Shown here piece by piece: positions 1 through 11,530 of a stretch of 64,000 nt of DNA. This DNA comes from Rhyacophila brunnea. Its lineage: Eukaryota > Arthropoda > Insecta > Trichoptera > Rhyacophilidae. The stretch is taken from positions 310,001 through 374,000 of the forward strand of contig JAGYXB010000667.1 in NCBI GenBank assembly GCA_022495005.1, in the 5' to 3' direction. Numbering within the stretch: the first letter of the stretch is position 1; each line of letters starts with the position of its first letter. The position numbers and the translations under genes are program-made. Under the pieces are notes generated by a model that was not told the origin of the DNA, did not search any database, and saw nothing but the letters and a program-made list of their open reading frames with translations.

Positions 1-364
1 GCGGCACCCATCTTGCAGAAATATTTTTCATGCCCAATTTGTCATGTAAAATAGAAATGACGCTACCTTTTGAGATCCCTGTAACCTCAATTATCTCACT
101 CAACTTTAATCTTCGGTCACTTAACACCATATCGTGGATTTTATTGATCATTTCTGGTGTAGTCACCTCTACAGGACGTCCTGAGCGTGGTTCATCCTTT
201 GTTGATGTACGACCACGTTTAAATTCATTTAACCAGTTATAAATAGTTGCAAGTGAAGGAGCAGATATGCCGTGAACTAAACCCAACTCATTTTTTATTT
301 CCTTTGCTGTTAACCCTTTTATATTAAAATGTTTAATAACAGCTCTAAACTCAATTTTCTCCAT
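1..364 (-). CDS. mariner transposase, N-terminal part (partial, frame open)
   Basis: The start codon is at 362-364 (minus) and about 121 codons are open to the window edge. This part covers the N-terminal helix-turn-helix region that binds the inverted repeats, including the mariner-typical segments SLATIYNWLNEFKRGRTS (about residues 45-62) and RSGRPVEV (about residues 70-77). The catalytic D,D34D domain is off the window. The two indels that break this same region in the copy at 22896-23944 are absent here: the AT-rich run keeps four A's near codon 14 and the TTTAACC run is not expanded. This copy could therefore be the intact one, but that cannot be judged without the missing part. The start was chosen by homology with the second copy and because no upstream in-frame ATG precedes it inside the element. 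The protein would cut and paste the element at TA sites in the nucleus. Confidence 0.85.
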   Translation of the reverse strand, partial: MEKIEFRAVIKHFNIKGLTAKEIKNELGLVHGISAPSLATIYNWLNEFKRGRTSTKDEPRSGRPVEVTTPEMINKIHDMVLSDRRLKLSEIIEVTGISKGSVISILHDKLGMKNISARWVP

Positions 365-538
365 TTTCCACAAGCAAATTTTTTTTTTAAATGTACGAGA
401 AACACACAACAACCCGACCAATCTGATTGAAACTTCGCAGCATACTGAATCGGTAGTGCCGCTGCATGAAAACAAACCGCTTACAGTACTAGTCGCGCCA
501 CCTGTCGGCTTTTCTAAGGACTTATTGACCCACCCTCG
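1..538 (-). mobile_element. mariner element copy A, cut by the window edge
   Basis: Right-hand part of a mariner transposon lying on the minus strand. The visible terminus at 537-538 is followed by TA (539-540), the mariner target dinucleotide. The end sequence is the same terminal inverted repeat (TIR) that closes the complete copy at 22832-24132. Base 1 of the window aligns with base 23581 of that copy, so roughly 750 bp of this copy should lie beyond the window. The two copies differ at only a few positions over the shared stretch, which implies recent amplification. Confidence 0.9.
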
Positions 539-2337
539 TACTTAAAGCAGTTTAACACTTGGTTTGTTGTTTCTTTTTTTTTAATAAATGTGTACTTAGT
601 GTGGTTAGTCGTTATCGTTATCTCATTTATTCATCTACCTATATATGCAACCTACACTGTTTCTGGATTAACAACCATAATACTAAAACTAATGTAATAT
701 GCATAGATATAGTACAGAAACCAATCTGGGTGATTCTATACAAAAATGATACTAAATAAAATAATTTTAGCCAAGGAGGATCCTAAGAATCAATAATTTT
801 GAACACATTGCACTACCCGCTATTTTTATTTTTCAAATGGGACGGACCGTTTTACGACCATGCCGATGGCATGGTACAATTATTGCATTTTCAATCAATC
901 CCTGATTCGGCCTTGGTTTTATTGAAGAAATTAGAACAATTTTTGGTGGGTTATAAGAAAAAAAATTAAAACCTCAATAAAAAAAAATTTACCACTAATA
1001 TCGCCTGGCAACATCGACATTATATATCTTTGTGACCCCTAGAACCTATTTCAATTGTCAGAATGCGTTCCGCATATTATGTATACGAAAAGTCTATGGG
1101 ATCCCGGACTAAATGTATTTAAACGCTGTCTCAATTTATAATGGCATATTTAATTTCTATGAAGAGTGAAGACTTTATATCTTATCTAGCTGAAAATAAT
1201 AATATTAATAATATTCACCGGAACTAAGCTCGAGTCTGTGTCTAAAATTGAATAACAACATTAGCCGTATTATATCGTGAAAATTGCGCACAATTTAATG
1301 CTAGAGCGTAGTTATGAGACGAAGTTTTTTACCCTTCTATAACCGCGACGAGAAAATAGGTAAACACGATCTGTGGAGTTTTCCAGCGAGTTTTACCGGC
1401 ACAGCGTTGCCCATGTTATCGCGTCGTTCCCAGAACCGCGGAAAACTGTTTACCGTTCTTACTTTGTTGTGACGGTACTTGGTAGGGATTTTAATATCGG
1501 CATTTAAATATATCTAACCATGATACGTATCGGTATATATTTCAATACTTATACTTCCGCGATATTCCGGTATGCATAGCAGTTTTCAAAGATTATTTTA
1601 TATTATAAATGTTCGGAGATTTTATGGTTAATATAAATTACTAAACATACATTAAAAATACTGCAGATATTATAATACGTATACTTCTCAATTGGGCCAC
1701 GTGCCTTCTACCTAATTACGACGAAATTAACCAGTGGTACTATATACATCCGACGTGCTTAACGAATTCCGTTAATTTTGACAAACGGATTTTACGGTTT
1801 CAATCAAAGCTATTTTTACATAACATATTCAAAACAGATTTAAAAGGAGAAACAATTGGACTAACAAGTCAGATTATATTTTGTAGTAAATTTGGCAAGG
1901 GGTTTACTAAAACTGCTACAACTTTTTATTTAAAATATAATATGATTAAAACATCTGCAGGTATTGAGATAGTTATATTTATACTTTTTATACTCTTTTT
2001 ATATATGTATGTATACTTGTAGAGTTTTAAGAATTATCTAAAAATAATATTTAAAACATTTTTACCAAGGACAATCGGCGTCAAAGCGTCAAATTGACGC
2101 CGATTGCCTCCAATGGGTTATTCACTAGCAGACATCAGAATCTCACCAAATTTTCAAATGACGTATGTTCAATAAAAATAGTTTAATAAGTTATTTGTTT
2201 TGTTATACATAACTGACACAGTAAACTATCACGGTTTTTTTCACTCTAAGCAACGTTTGCTCTAAGCTAAACCTTTTTTTTTGACACACCTAGCCCAGTA
2301 GCACCAGCAGTGTGCGAAAGTCTATAAGATAACGTGT
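539..2337. other. AT-rich stretch without a recognisable gene
   Basis: No convincing coding or RNA gene is seen. A short hairpin lies at 2071-2106. The piece at about 1706-1742 resembles a segment also found near 28750 and 61765, where it adjoins a degenerate tRNA-like sequence, so it is probably a SINE fragment. Confidence 0.5.
2071..2106. repeat. 13-bp inverted repeat (hairpin)
   Basis: CAATCGGCGTCAA is followed about 9 bases later by its exact reverse complement. It stands out as GC-rich in an AT-rich setting. It is not followed by a T-run that would suggest a terminator, and is probably a TE remnant. Confidence 0.5.
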
Positions 2338-2420
2338 GTTTTGTGAATAACGATGACGTCACATCGACGTATTCGACACATTGCAGACGAGACGAATTTA
2401 TGTGAGAGCCGGTTAAAATG
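2338..2420 (-). mobile_element. fragment of the TAAGCCGG-end MITE family
   Basis: Read on the minus strand, this matches the left end of the element at 40684-41042: CCGGCTCTCACAT, then CGTCTCGTCTGCAA, then GTCGAATACGTCGATGTGAC and TCATCGTTATTCACAAA. Another copy lies at 49508-49595. It contains a TGACGTCA box at 2354-2361, which is altered in the 40-kb copy. Confidence 0.6.
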
Positions 2421-3324
2421 GCGTTCGCATTAATAGGCTTCACAGTATAGACCCAATACATTATCTCTTGAGAATGGCTTCTACAACGAACCTGAAAAGT
2501 CGAGAAAATGCTGTACTGACCAAACCACAAATCTATTACGATATCATACAACCGTAAAAGTCTCAGACATTATAATATTATGATGAGGAAATGTGTAAGA
2601 TTGTAGTATGTGTCTGAAAATGAATACTGTTATTTTGATACACTTGAAACCGGTATAGGAATCCCTGGCGGCCGGCACAGTGCTCGTTTTCATAATATCC
2701 CTAGGCGCCAGCAGCCTTTGCACAGTTCGAAACTTTGCGCGGGATTTTTTTTTCTACGCCGGCCAGCCATTACCTACTCGAGCAGACGAATATTATATTG
2801 ATAACTTTATAAGACGCCAGAGGCTGTTGGAGAACTCGTTAATTGCGCTCGGAATATTTGAACACGAATTGTTTTTAGAGTAATTACGTTACTATTATTG
2901 AAAGATGCTTAAACTCAAGACTTTGTAATTCCAGAATACAAAATTCAAAATTAATTGGTTTCGGATTGTGCTACATAATGATAACTTAACCAAAAATGCA
3001 ATATTGGTTTTGCTCAATCGCAATCAAAATGCCGTAACGGAGTTAAATCTTAAAATCGGTTTAAATTAATTTAAGTTTCGTTTACTCTAGGGATTTGGAG
3101 CAGACAATTATTTTTAATTGCTCCACTCAATATTCCAAGTAAAATTTAAATTACAAATGTTAAAAAAAACAATTGATATAATATTAATTTCTTAATAACA
3201 TATCTTATAAGACAAAATCGCGGAGAGTAATCCGTCTTTCAATGGTTATATTGTCTACTTAAGTGCTAATATTGGAATAGGACCGCAAATGGGCAAATTA
3301 CCATAGCTCTATTTCGAAGTCATG
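2421..3324. other. no feature seen
   Basis: AT-rich sequence with only short open frames. A locally GC-rich patch around 2660-2780 carries two overlapping short frames without recognisable domains. Confidence 0.4.
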
Positions 3325-3680
3325 GGTTTATGATGTACCCGACAACCGGGTCCACTGACTCATTCCACTCTTACCGGTCTTTAGAGTTTCGCAGCCACGT
3401 ACATCCATCGAACATTATGAGTTCGTCCATCCAGCGGGTTTTCGGGCGTTCCCGTGGTTGTTTAGTGTGCCTTGTGTACCACCGAATGACTACATTTTTG
3501 TCCTGCGGTTGTTATTTTATCAGATCGCGTACTAATTTTCCATGCCACGTTACGTTACTCGTAGTTGTTTTTTAATTTCTCCTACATTAATACGTGAGCA
3601 CTGGTAGAACATATTGGTTGAGCACTTACCGCTTTAGACACAATGGGAAGTCATTTTTGAAGATACTATTTGATTCTGTG
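3325..3680 (-). pseudogene. RTE-like non-LTR retrotransposon, C-terminal ORF remnant
   Basis: The minus-strand translation has stops and frame changes but keeps the C-terminal tail typical of RTE-type endonuclease/reverse transcriptases. The motif RPKTRWMDELIMFDGRTWLR is followed by KDR-EWNE, matching the family pattern GRPxTRWxDDxxxxAGxxWMxxAxDRxxWxxxGE. Upstream (plus 3535-3670) it shares nucleotide similarity with the better-preserved copy at 29339-29790. The element is 5'-truncated as usual for target-primed integration, and long dead. The clade is inferred from the peptide pattern only. Confidence 0.6.
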
Positions 3681-6204
3681 AGCAATCTCGTCGTAAATAC
3701 CTCCCATCAATTGACATTAGCTCGATTTGAGCCCCATTAACGTGGATCGATTTTAGTTTAGCAAAACTTTGTATTATTAGGTATTTTTATCTTTAGAGCT
3801 ACTGTCCTGGAGAGCTATAGGGTATCTCGCAAAAAACAACAATGTCGTCTGCTTAGCGTACGAGACTGAGATATTTGCCGTTAATGTCGTTTCCTCTGTT
3901 AACCCAGTCAAGTGGTCTGAATAGATCTTCCAGAGTGACGGTGAATAGATCGTGTCGTCATGCCGGCCATGAATATGGCTATAATATAGCATACGTTATG
4001 ATATATTATAGCCATAGCCATAAGACGGAATTTACGATGTCACACATGAGAATGGACTGATCCAGTTAAACTTCAAAGGGAACATGAGTAAAAAATAAAA
4101 TCACACGGAACAAGAAGAAGACAAGACATGTGTTTGCGATATTAAGTAATGCGAGACGTACAGAGGGGTAGAGACAGCCACTTGCGCAAACTACCGCGCG
4201 ACAACTTTTAATGAAACGCCAGCTTAAGTTTCGAAACTTTCCACCCATAGAGCGAGCGTTCCGGATCCCGAGACGCCGATCTCGACTAAAAACAATATTA
4301 TTGCAAATCAGTTATCATAGAGCTGTTTTTCCGACACGATCGGTAATTGAAAACATTCAGTAACTGATACACAGTGTGTAGCTGACAAATCAGTCACATT
4401 AATACGGTAACTCAACCGCCAACGTAGTATTTATTATTGACCGAAAGTAAATATATAAAAATGAAAGTGAAAAAATATTATATTGTTTAAACCGAAGTAA
4501 GTTATCTTGCATTGCAGATTCATTAAAATGTACAAACTTTCAGCCGTATTTAAACATAATTCTAAATTCATTAAAACAGTTAATGTCGTAAATTATTAAA
4601 TGTACAGAAATTGTAGACTCCTTTACCCTGAATTGAGTAATGAATGGATCGTACTATTAGTACGGAAAAAAACAGATACATTGATTAAAAATATGTTAAA
4701 AAGCGATTAAACCGAAAATGTTCGTCTAGTAAAGTTTCCATAATATATAAATAATTATATAATTAGCAAGATAAGTAGTAAACGTATATAAAGAAAATCG
4801 ATTACATAAAATTGAAAGAAATCATAAAAGAAAAATAGAAAAAGTATAGGTATTAGGTAATAATTATAAAGAATAAGTTCTTAATTTCTAATAACATTTT
4901 TATAATAATATGGAAACTTATACCGTTGTTATTATTATAATGTATAATACTAGTGAAAGACAGAAAACATACATTTGAATTGCAATAATGGTACATTAAA
5001 AAAAAATGTTGGAAATGGCGCGTTTAATGGAAAAAGGTGAGTTAATATGAAGACATTTTATTAATTACTGCTTAGTAAAAAAAATCCGACCTTAATCCAG
5101 AAGAAATATTTTAAATACGTAATAAAAAAAGACATTTTAAATTAATATACCAATAATTAATACAATGTCTTCATCGAACATTGACAGTTAACACAATAAA
5201 AGCAATACTATTATTTGATATCATATTCAGGTCGGGTAAAAGTCTTGTAAAAGTCTACTGTGCGAGAATATTATGTATTATAAAGAGAATTTGACTTCTG
5301 AGAAGTCATTTACGTTGAGCAGAACAGAAAATAATACAAGTGAAATAAAAGCTACCGACGAGCTTATTCCACTGAGAGTTACATAAGTATTATACGATAC
5401 CGCACAATATTGTAAGCCACTGATAACTCCAGTAATAATCACGAAGCTTAGAATTTGGAAAGATGTATCGTAGCGCGACAAAAGGCGATGAAGGTGACCT
5501 CTAGCCAACGCCGCGATCACCGTAAGCTCGTTTTAAGTTTACGAACAAGAGACAGAATACCAACGGTGACAGTGCAGAAATGATAATGCACTTTGGTACT
5601 TGCCATAGCATAAGTTTACTGGCGTCAGTATAGAATAAAGTGTCCGTATAAATGGTTGGACATAGATTCAGCGGCCGATATAAAAGATTGATGGATATGA
5701 GTTATGTATGTGTATCCTATTAAAGTCTACCAGAATGACTGAGTGGGTTAGTGAAAGAATTCTATAAAAGAATAATCGAAGTGATGAATAATATTGCTAC
5801 TTATTCAGACATAAATGGAAACTACACCCACCGAAGGAAAACAATTATTCCCAATCAATTGAAATATGAAAATTCAAATGTTTTTTTCAGTTATCACCCA
5901 AACTCAAAATTTACATTTTGTGGATAACCATTGAAAAGCTGGATGTCGAAAACTGGATAATGAGAAAGGATAATCGTGCAGAATGGAGAAATGGATTTAA
6001 GAGGACCAGGATTACTTGGACTGTAGAGCCATAAACGAAGGAATAACTTCGAAGATTTAATGTTTAATGGTTGTTGGTATTTCGGGCGAACGCGTTTCCG
6101 TTGATGACAATCTTCACGGTAGTTTGAATTATAGTCACATAACTAAATGGTTGGACATTATCAAAAATCCATCCATGCCCGAAGGCCAACCAATACTAGT
6201 TGTC
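3681..6204. other. AT-rich stretch without a recognisable gene
   Basis: One palindrome has arms 3974-3988 and 4002-4016 (15 bp, 13-nt loop). A minus-strand open frame at 5278-5520 is hydrophobic but has no homology I recognise, and an in-frame stop lies just upstream. Nothing else is supportable. Confidence 0.4.
3974..4016. repeat. 15-bp perfect palindrome, 13-nt loop
   Basis: TATGGCTATAATATA is followed after 13 bases by its exact reverse complement. It is AT-rich and of unknown role, possibly a decayed fold-back element. Confidence 0.5.
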
Positions 6205-6290
6205 AGTGGCGGGTTTAGGGACTTCTAGGTCCGGGGAAACGACTGGTTTTGAAGCCCCAAAAAAATACATAAAAACCATGAATTCCAACT
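6205..6290 (+). mobile_element. orphan hAT-type transposon end
   Basis: It starts CAGTGGCGGGTTTAGG and continues into a TCCGGGG tract, a terminal pattern common in non-autonomous hAT elements. The matching right end was not located, so the extent is unknown. Confidence 0.4.
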
Positions 6291-6684
6291 ATCCACATAC
6301 CTAGTCAAAATATCACTGGTTTCTTTCCCACAATTACATCCTGTAACTAAAAATTATTATTATTGAACCTAACAGTAATTATATGACTGGTATGAACTGT
6401 TTCGAGGGTCCCTTTTGAATCCTCTAACGTATCGATTGCGTCACACGTGTCAAATACAATCGCCGCTGCTAGTCGTTCAGAAATATACAATTCAAATAAC
6501 GTGACGCATACGTAAAAAAAATGTAAAATCATCGCGAGCATGTCTTCGTTTTTAAAAGGCAAGTAAGTAACCCAACCTATTGTCTATAAACATCCTAATA
6601 TATTATTGCATTGGTAGAAAATTAACTTAGATCTCAACGTGCGTGGTATAATTTTTGAGACATTCACGGTTGTTTTTTGTCGGA

Positions 6685-6790
6685 ATAGATATTTGGGTTT
6701 TCACCGCGTGTACTTCTTCCTTCCTTCCTCGACGTTTCGGGCTCGTTGCAGAGGCCACTATCAAGAGATATGTCATATATCGTGAGTGGT
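6685..6790 (-). mobile_element. dispersed repeat with CCGAAACGTCGAGG motif, copy 1
   Basis: The plus strand carries TTCCTCGACGTTTCGGGCTC followed by GTTGCAGAGGCCA. A second copy lies at 32372-32465 with only scattered differences. Such CCNGAAACGTCGAGGAA strings are frequent near the 3' ends of insect retroelements (Penelope-like and some LINEs). On the minus strand one frame gives EPETSRKE. The family assignment is inference. Confidence 0.45.
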
Positions 6791-7713
6791 ACAGTTGTTT
6801 AAATGTGGGAAATTTTAAACACCATCAAACGCCTATGGTGTTATAAACTCACCAGCGTGATGTTCCGATAGTTTTAACAGAAAATATGACGTAGTTATAC
6901 AGACGACGAGCAAGATAAAACGATGCAATAGGCTTCATGTAAGAGCAGTCGGAAATAATAACTGTAACAATGATAATATTTACTCTACGTAATTCGTCTG
7001 CAGTAGAAGTCACAATCTACGCAATTGCAAGGTCAAGTTGTTATATGACATACGTGGTTAGGTACTCAAATTAGTTATGAGTGCACTGAAAGATAGGGGT
7101 GCATTCAACGGAACCAACAAGCAGACGCTTCGCATTTGGAAATGAAAAACCTGTCTCCAATAGATGATATATTTTTCTTTATGCTATCGCAAAAATGACA
7201 ACTTAATGCTCGCATACAATATAATGTATCCTTTTCCATATCAGATCCAGACTAAACGGTTTTTGATAATGCAATAAATGTCACTTGCGTAAGATATGAT
7301 ATGCCACATTGTATCATATAATTCATAATTTCAGCTATTATTACCTACATTTAAATATTTCGGCGACTACGCATTTTTACAACAACAACCATTCATCATA
7401 CGAGAAGTTCATAATACATATTATGATAAGCTCGTGAGTAAATATACACAAAGCTACGTTTTTAAATAATAGCCCATAACATGGTAGTTTGATGGGTCGG
7501 CGTCCATTAATTCCCATACGAGTCGTAGGTTTTATGCTGCCAATAAATCAATTATTGATAACGGCCGATGTTATTGGATGCATATTAACGTCAAAGTTTC
7601 GGCAACTGCGAAAAACACAACTTTTCATGAATCGGGAGTAATAAAACGGCGTGATGAATGATTTTACGATACGCAATTTCGAAATGAAAATAATTACTAA
7701 CGATAGGTAACAT
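6791..7713. other. no feature seen
   Basis: AT-rich sequence with no open frame, RNA gene or terminal repeat pair that I can support. Confidence 0.4.
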
Positions 7714-7716
7714 TAA

Positions 7717-8057
7717 GACCCGTTTCAGACGGGACACCGGTGTCGTGCTCAATATAATATAGGAGGCATTTGCATTCGAATAAAGGTGCCTTTGTATTAT
7801 GTTTATGAACGCCGCAGAGCTAATGAGTCAACGCATAATTTCGCGTTATAAATTAGAACATAAAACAGGCTGCGGTAATAAAAACAAGTGTATCGGCGGC
7901 TTGAGAATGTAGCTGCCGAAGGAAAAGTGTACCGGACACGCGTTGACTCATTAGCTCTGGGGCGTTCATAAACATAATACAAAGGTCTCTTGATTCGAAT
8001 ACAATGGCCTCCTTATAATATACGAGCGCGACACCGGTGTCCCGTCTGAAACGGGCC
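7717..8057. mobile_element. PIF/Harbinger-like MITE, copy 1
   Basis: A 341-bp element with inverted ends of about 118 bp beginning G(A/G)CCCGTTTCAGACGGGACA and containing the inner palindrome ACACCGGTGT. It is flanked on both sides by TAA (7714-7716 and 8058-8060), the 3-bp TWA duplication of PIF/Harbinger elements. It shares ends and interior with the copy at 36352-36685, which is in the opposite orientation. It has no coding capacity and needs transposase in trans. Confidence 0.75.
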
Positions 8058-8211
8058 TAACACACTTGTAACAGTGTCGCCCGGAAACCAAATAGACTGG
8101 TGAGAAATTTGGCGGATACGGCATCCATTTTTTTATTCGTACATAGCCGTCAATGCAAGCAGACCAATGCGTATTGTATTTTTATAGTAATCACACTATT
8201 GATTGAAATTA

Positions 8212-8605
8212 GTAAAGCGGAAGGCAATAATTGATGCCTTCAAAATGTGGTGTTGGCGCCAAATGCTTCGTATTTCTTGGACGGAGTACAAGATGAACGA
8301 GTCAGTCATCCAGACTACAAACAAAAGAACAACCCTCGATAAGATGTCTGATTCTGCAGTTTTTTTTTACATATTGTTCAGCGCGGACCGAATAACCTAG
8401 AAAGACTGGTGGTTTTGGGTAGCCTCCAAGAAGGGCGAAGCAGAGAAAGAGTGTCGGTGTGTTGGAGCGAACGAGTAAAGGAGCTAACTGTGCGCAGCCT
8501 TGCGCTGCCCAGAGGCAGGTGGAAAGCCTTGGTCGCTCAGAAGATGACAGAACTTCGAGAGGTGGTCACGATCCTCAGCCATGGGGGGAGAACTAAGATA
8601 ATAAT
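8212..8605 (+). pseudogene. non-LTR retrotransposon reverse transcriptase, C-terminal fragment
   Basis: The first frame (8212-8360) reads KAIIDAFKMWCWRQMLRISW and then TEYKMNESV, the typical AFEMWCWRRMLRIPWT segment downstream of the RT domain. After a run of eight T's around 8360 the match shifts frame and continues with HIVQRGPNNLERLVVLG, then RSLALPRGRWKALVAQ. This corresponds to the family pattern HIxRxxxxNLERLVVxGxxEGxRxRGRxxxRWxDxIKxL...DRxRWRxLV. The upstream RT and endonuclease domains are missing (5' truncation). One frameshift in the homopolymer makes it non-functional. The clade is not assigned. Confidence 0.75.
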
Positions 8606-8660
8606 ACAACTATTAAATGCCACATATTTAGTTTTATTACGTCAATTGCTGTATCATCGG

Positions 8661-8906
8661 TTATAATATCGTCGCTATAGATTGGTTTGTCGAATATCCG
8701 TTTTTGTCGAAATCGACCTTTTGATGCAGAATTACTTTTTTTGTTGTTAAATGGACCAGAACAGTCCTGTTCCTGTAATGAATACAGCATTCATATGCTG
8801 TAAAACAACAATTTAATTACCTCCATGTAATTAAATATAGGATAATCAAATTTGTTTTACGTCTATTCGACAAACCAATCCTACAGCGACGATATGTCAT
8901 AATTTA
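8661..8906. mobile_element. MITE with ~35-bp inverted ends
   Basis: ATATCGTCGCTATAGATTGG and the following TTTGTCGAATA (8667-8696) recur inverted at 8864-8896, with one or two differences and a small indel. The interior of about 165 bp has no open frame of note. It lies directly downstream of the LINE fragment. The exact boundaries and target duplication are unclear. Confidence 0.55.
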
Positions 8907-9439
8907 TAGTATCAGTCAACGTACGAGTATTACCGACTAAAAATACCCATTTGTTGATATTAAAAATGATACATTTATTACATACAATAGATTTCCACTG
9001 AGTTAACGCTATCTCAATTAATCAATAATAACCTGAGTAGCCTACGTTATACCTACGGTGATCTAGTCGGTAAAGTGGTCGTCTCTGAATTGCATGTTGT
9101 TTTTTCCCCACAAGAGTGTTTAATCCAGTGCAAGGACCCAATATGTTAAAAAAATGGCTATAAACCATTTCTCGTATTATTTTTTTAATATAACCTCCAG
9201 TCTTTGGAGACTATATATATAAATAGTCTTCTTAGGAACGAACAAGGTACTTTACATCATTTTTCATTTCACGTATGACGCATGTAACATAATTATAACA
9301 TTCAATATTCAATTAAATTCATTCTGGTATATAAAAAGGGTTTAATTATTTTGTCCGGTATTTTTAGGTTATTATAGGTACTTTGTCCATAGACATACCA
9401 CTCTGATGAAGTAACACATTCAATTTTTAAATTGTAAAT
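8907..9439. other. no gene seen; weak tRNA-like string near 9055
   Basis: Around 9055-9160 a box-A-like GTGATCTAGTCGGTAAAGTGG is followed by a poor box-B-like TTTAATCC. It is too degenerate to call a tRNA or a SINE with confidence. Confidence 0.25.
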
Positions 9440-9945
9440 AATAATGGTCTAGTTACTAGTATTTCAAATGAAATAAATAAATTCAGAAATTACCTAGCTC
9501 CATTATTTACGAGTAATGACAATTAAATACGGTTACTGAATATATTAATGGTGAGTATCTAATGTATCTACTACGGGTTTTTACAAAGCACTTGAAAATT
9601 TGTAATATAGACGGGAACTATCTGTATTCGTTTGAGCTAGAACAGCTCATAGCTAACGGCACACCATTCGACGACCAAATACTCCATGATAAACTAAAAC
9701 CAATCAGTGACAGATACGATGAATACATCCTCCCCCAGATGACAATGACGTTCCTCAGTGAGGCACCAATCAATCACACAGACGCAGTCACACCGGACCC
9801 AGACCAATCAACAAAACAAAATAAGAAGACAAAAAAATCCAAGAAGAAGAGAGCGTTCATTCTACATGAAACACTAATGAAAACTGCCATCAACTGCGCA
9901 GAAGCGGAAGTCAACCGGAATCGACGGACGGAATGCGAATGAATT
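9440..9945 (+). mobile_element. dispersed repeat containing a 126-aa open frame
   Basis: The segment 9440-9640 recurs at about 36120-36335, with shared stretches such as GAGTAATGACAATT, GTTACTGAAT and TGTATTCGTT. It is therefore a repeat rather than a unique gene. The open frame 9562-9942 begins in the shared part. It is hydrophilic and acidic at first (LIANGTPFDDQILHDKLKPI), with a lysine-rich patch near residues 87-96 (KKTKKSKKKR). I do not recognise a domain. It could be part of a retroelement gag or ORF1. Confidence 0.35.
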
Positions 9946-10721
9946 TTTTTTAACCAAGAGATGCACCCATCCAGATCATAAAATGGGTCTCGGGTCGATC
10001 GCGAAGCCACCGAGGCCCATCAAACAAAAGAGGAAAATAAAAATCACAAAAGGCACTACTCCAGACAAATACTTGATATAATGGGGATAGATAAGACTAT
10101 CTGGTGCCCCATAATTTATGCCAATACCCTAAGTAGTAAGTAGTGTATTCGTTTTCAGTTTGGATTTACCATTGGTGAGCGCGCATAGTGCTTGAAGATG
10201 TATTAGTACACATGCAATAGTACACAACTTGGAATTGGGATATATTTTTTGTTTGGTTTTAGTAGAAGATAGCATATTATGATATTCGGTAACGTCTGAT
10301 CAGAGATTTCTCACTAGCGATATAAAAAAAAAATGCTTGCGTTGTTCGTTGATATTACTTGAAGAGTAATGATATTATTCACAGTCAACATTTGCGTTGA
10401 TTGCGAAACACGCAACACTCGCTAGATACCAAAGAAGCGTGGTTACATTGCTAAAATAATCAAAACTTTTTGAGCCCGTAGGTACTTATTTTATCCGCAC
10501 ATACACTCTTGTGTGTTCTGTTATCCTGATCAAACCCCATCCGAGATTCTTAATGAATACGTTCTCATCAGTTTTATTTACTTTACTACGTTGCGTATGG
10601 TGTGCGACATTTCGCAGAAGATAACTACTTAAGATTCATACTAATGTTTACAATGTAAAAGAAACAAGTTTCATATAAAATTAAAACATTTTCTTATACG
10701 GATAAAAATATAAATTACCAC
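9946..10721. other. no gene seen
   Basis: Between 9950 and 10120 the sequence is relatively GC-rich and may continue the repeat above in another frame. The rest is AT-rich and featureless. Confidence 0.35.
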
Positions 10722-10724
10722 TAA

Positions 10725-11266
10725 GGCCCTCCTCCCACGGTGCAACTGAAATCTGACAGAACTGGTTTGTGAAGGAACTCATAAACTGGCCAATGTGATG
10801 CTTCGCACACGGCGCTACTGAAACCACTTGAAATAATAATCACATAACCTCAAACTGAACCATCAGCTATTTTGTACAAAAGCCGACAACACGCACGCTG
10901 CTGCGTTTATTCGAATAGAATTAGGTTATTTCAATTTTGCTCTTGTACTTATGACGTCTTGGGTTGTTAATGATTTTTATAGCATGACACAATATGTTCG
11001 CAGAGCGACCAATTTTGGTAAGAAAATATGATTTTTCACCGAATCTAATGATGTTGGTACCACTGTTTTTCGGTGACTGGAAACTTCAGAGACCGCGCGA
11101 CTAGCATGTCGCGTCTCTTCGCGACCGTTTTGAAGCCGAGAGATTCCAGTCTCGCCGTCAGTGAGCCGCCATTGGAATACATTAGCTAGTAGATACTGGC
11201 TGGAATTTTAGTTTCAGTTCCGCCGGACTTAGCTAGTAGTAGGAGTAGCTCCGTGGGAGGAGGGCC
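10725..11266. mobile_element. PIF/Harbinger-like MITE with GGCCCTCCTCCCACGG ends
   Basis: A 542-bp element. GGCCCTCCTCCCACGG is found at 10725-10740 and its exact reverse complement at 11251-11266. The flanks are TAA (10722-10724) and TAA (11267-11269). The interior contains an imperfect GC-rich palindrome around 11090-11130 (CGCGCGACTAGCATGTCGCG). There is no transposase frame. Confidence 0.75.
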
Positions 11267-11348
11267 TAAGTAAACGCGGAATACATTCTTCATAGTATGT
11301 GTTGTTCAACAACATAAAAGGATTCGCCAGAGAAACGAGGTGTGATAA

Positions 11349-11530
11349 TTTTTTTTTTCGACCATGTTCGATCCCAATAAGTTTATACGGGCCCTCCACG
11401 GAGCGGAGGTTTGTATTAAAGGATTTTGTTTTTACGAGAAATGGATGTCAGTCACTTACCCAACATATTAGGTCCATACTCTGACTCAAACACAAATTGA
11501 AAAACAATATGTGTATTTGTTAGGCCCGCG
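11349..11530 (-). mobile_element. tRNA-derived SINE family 1, 5'-truncated copy
   Basis: The body and A-rich tail of the SINE described at 49211-49454 are present on the minus strand: CATGGTCG plus poly-A tail at the left, a GGAGGCCC-like segment, and CATATTGTTTTTCAA. Only traces of the tRNA head remain at 11520-11530. Confidence 0.65.

Noticed and set aside
2071..2106. Rho-independent terminator
   Set aside because: The window is eukaryotic and no T-run follows the hairpin.
5278..5520. Hydrophobic 80-codon frame on the minus strand, reminiscent of a membrane protein exon
   Set aside because: An in-frame stop lies a few codons upstream, no convincing splice acceptor was found, and AT-rich DNA often yields hydrophobic frames.
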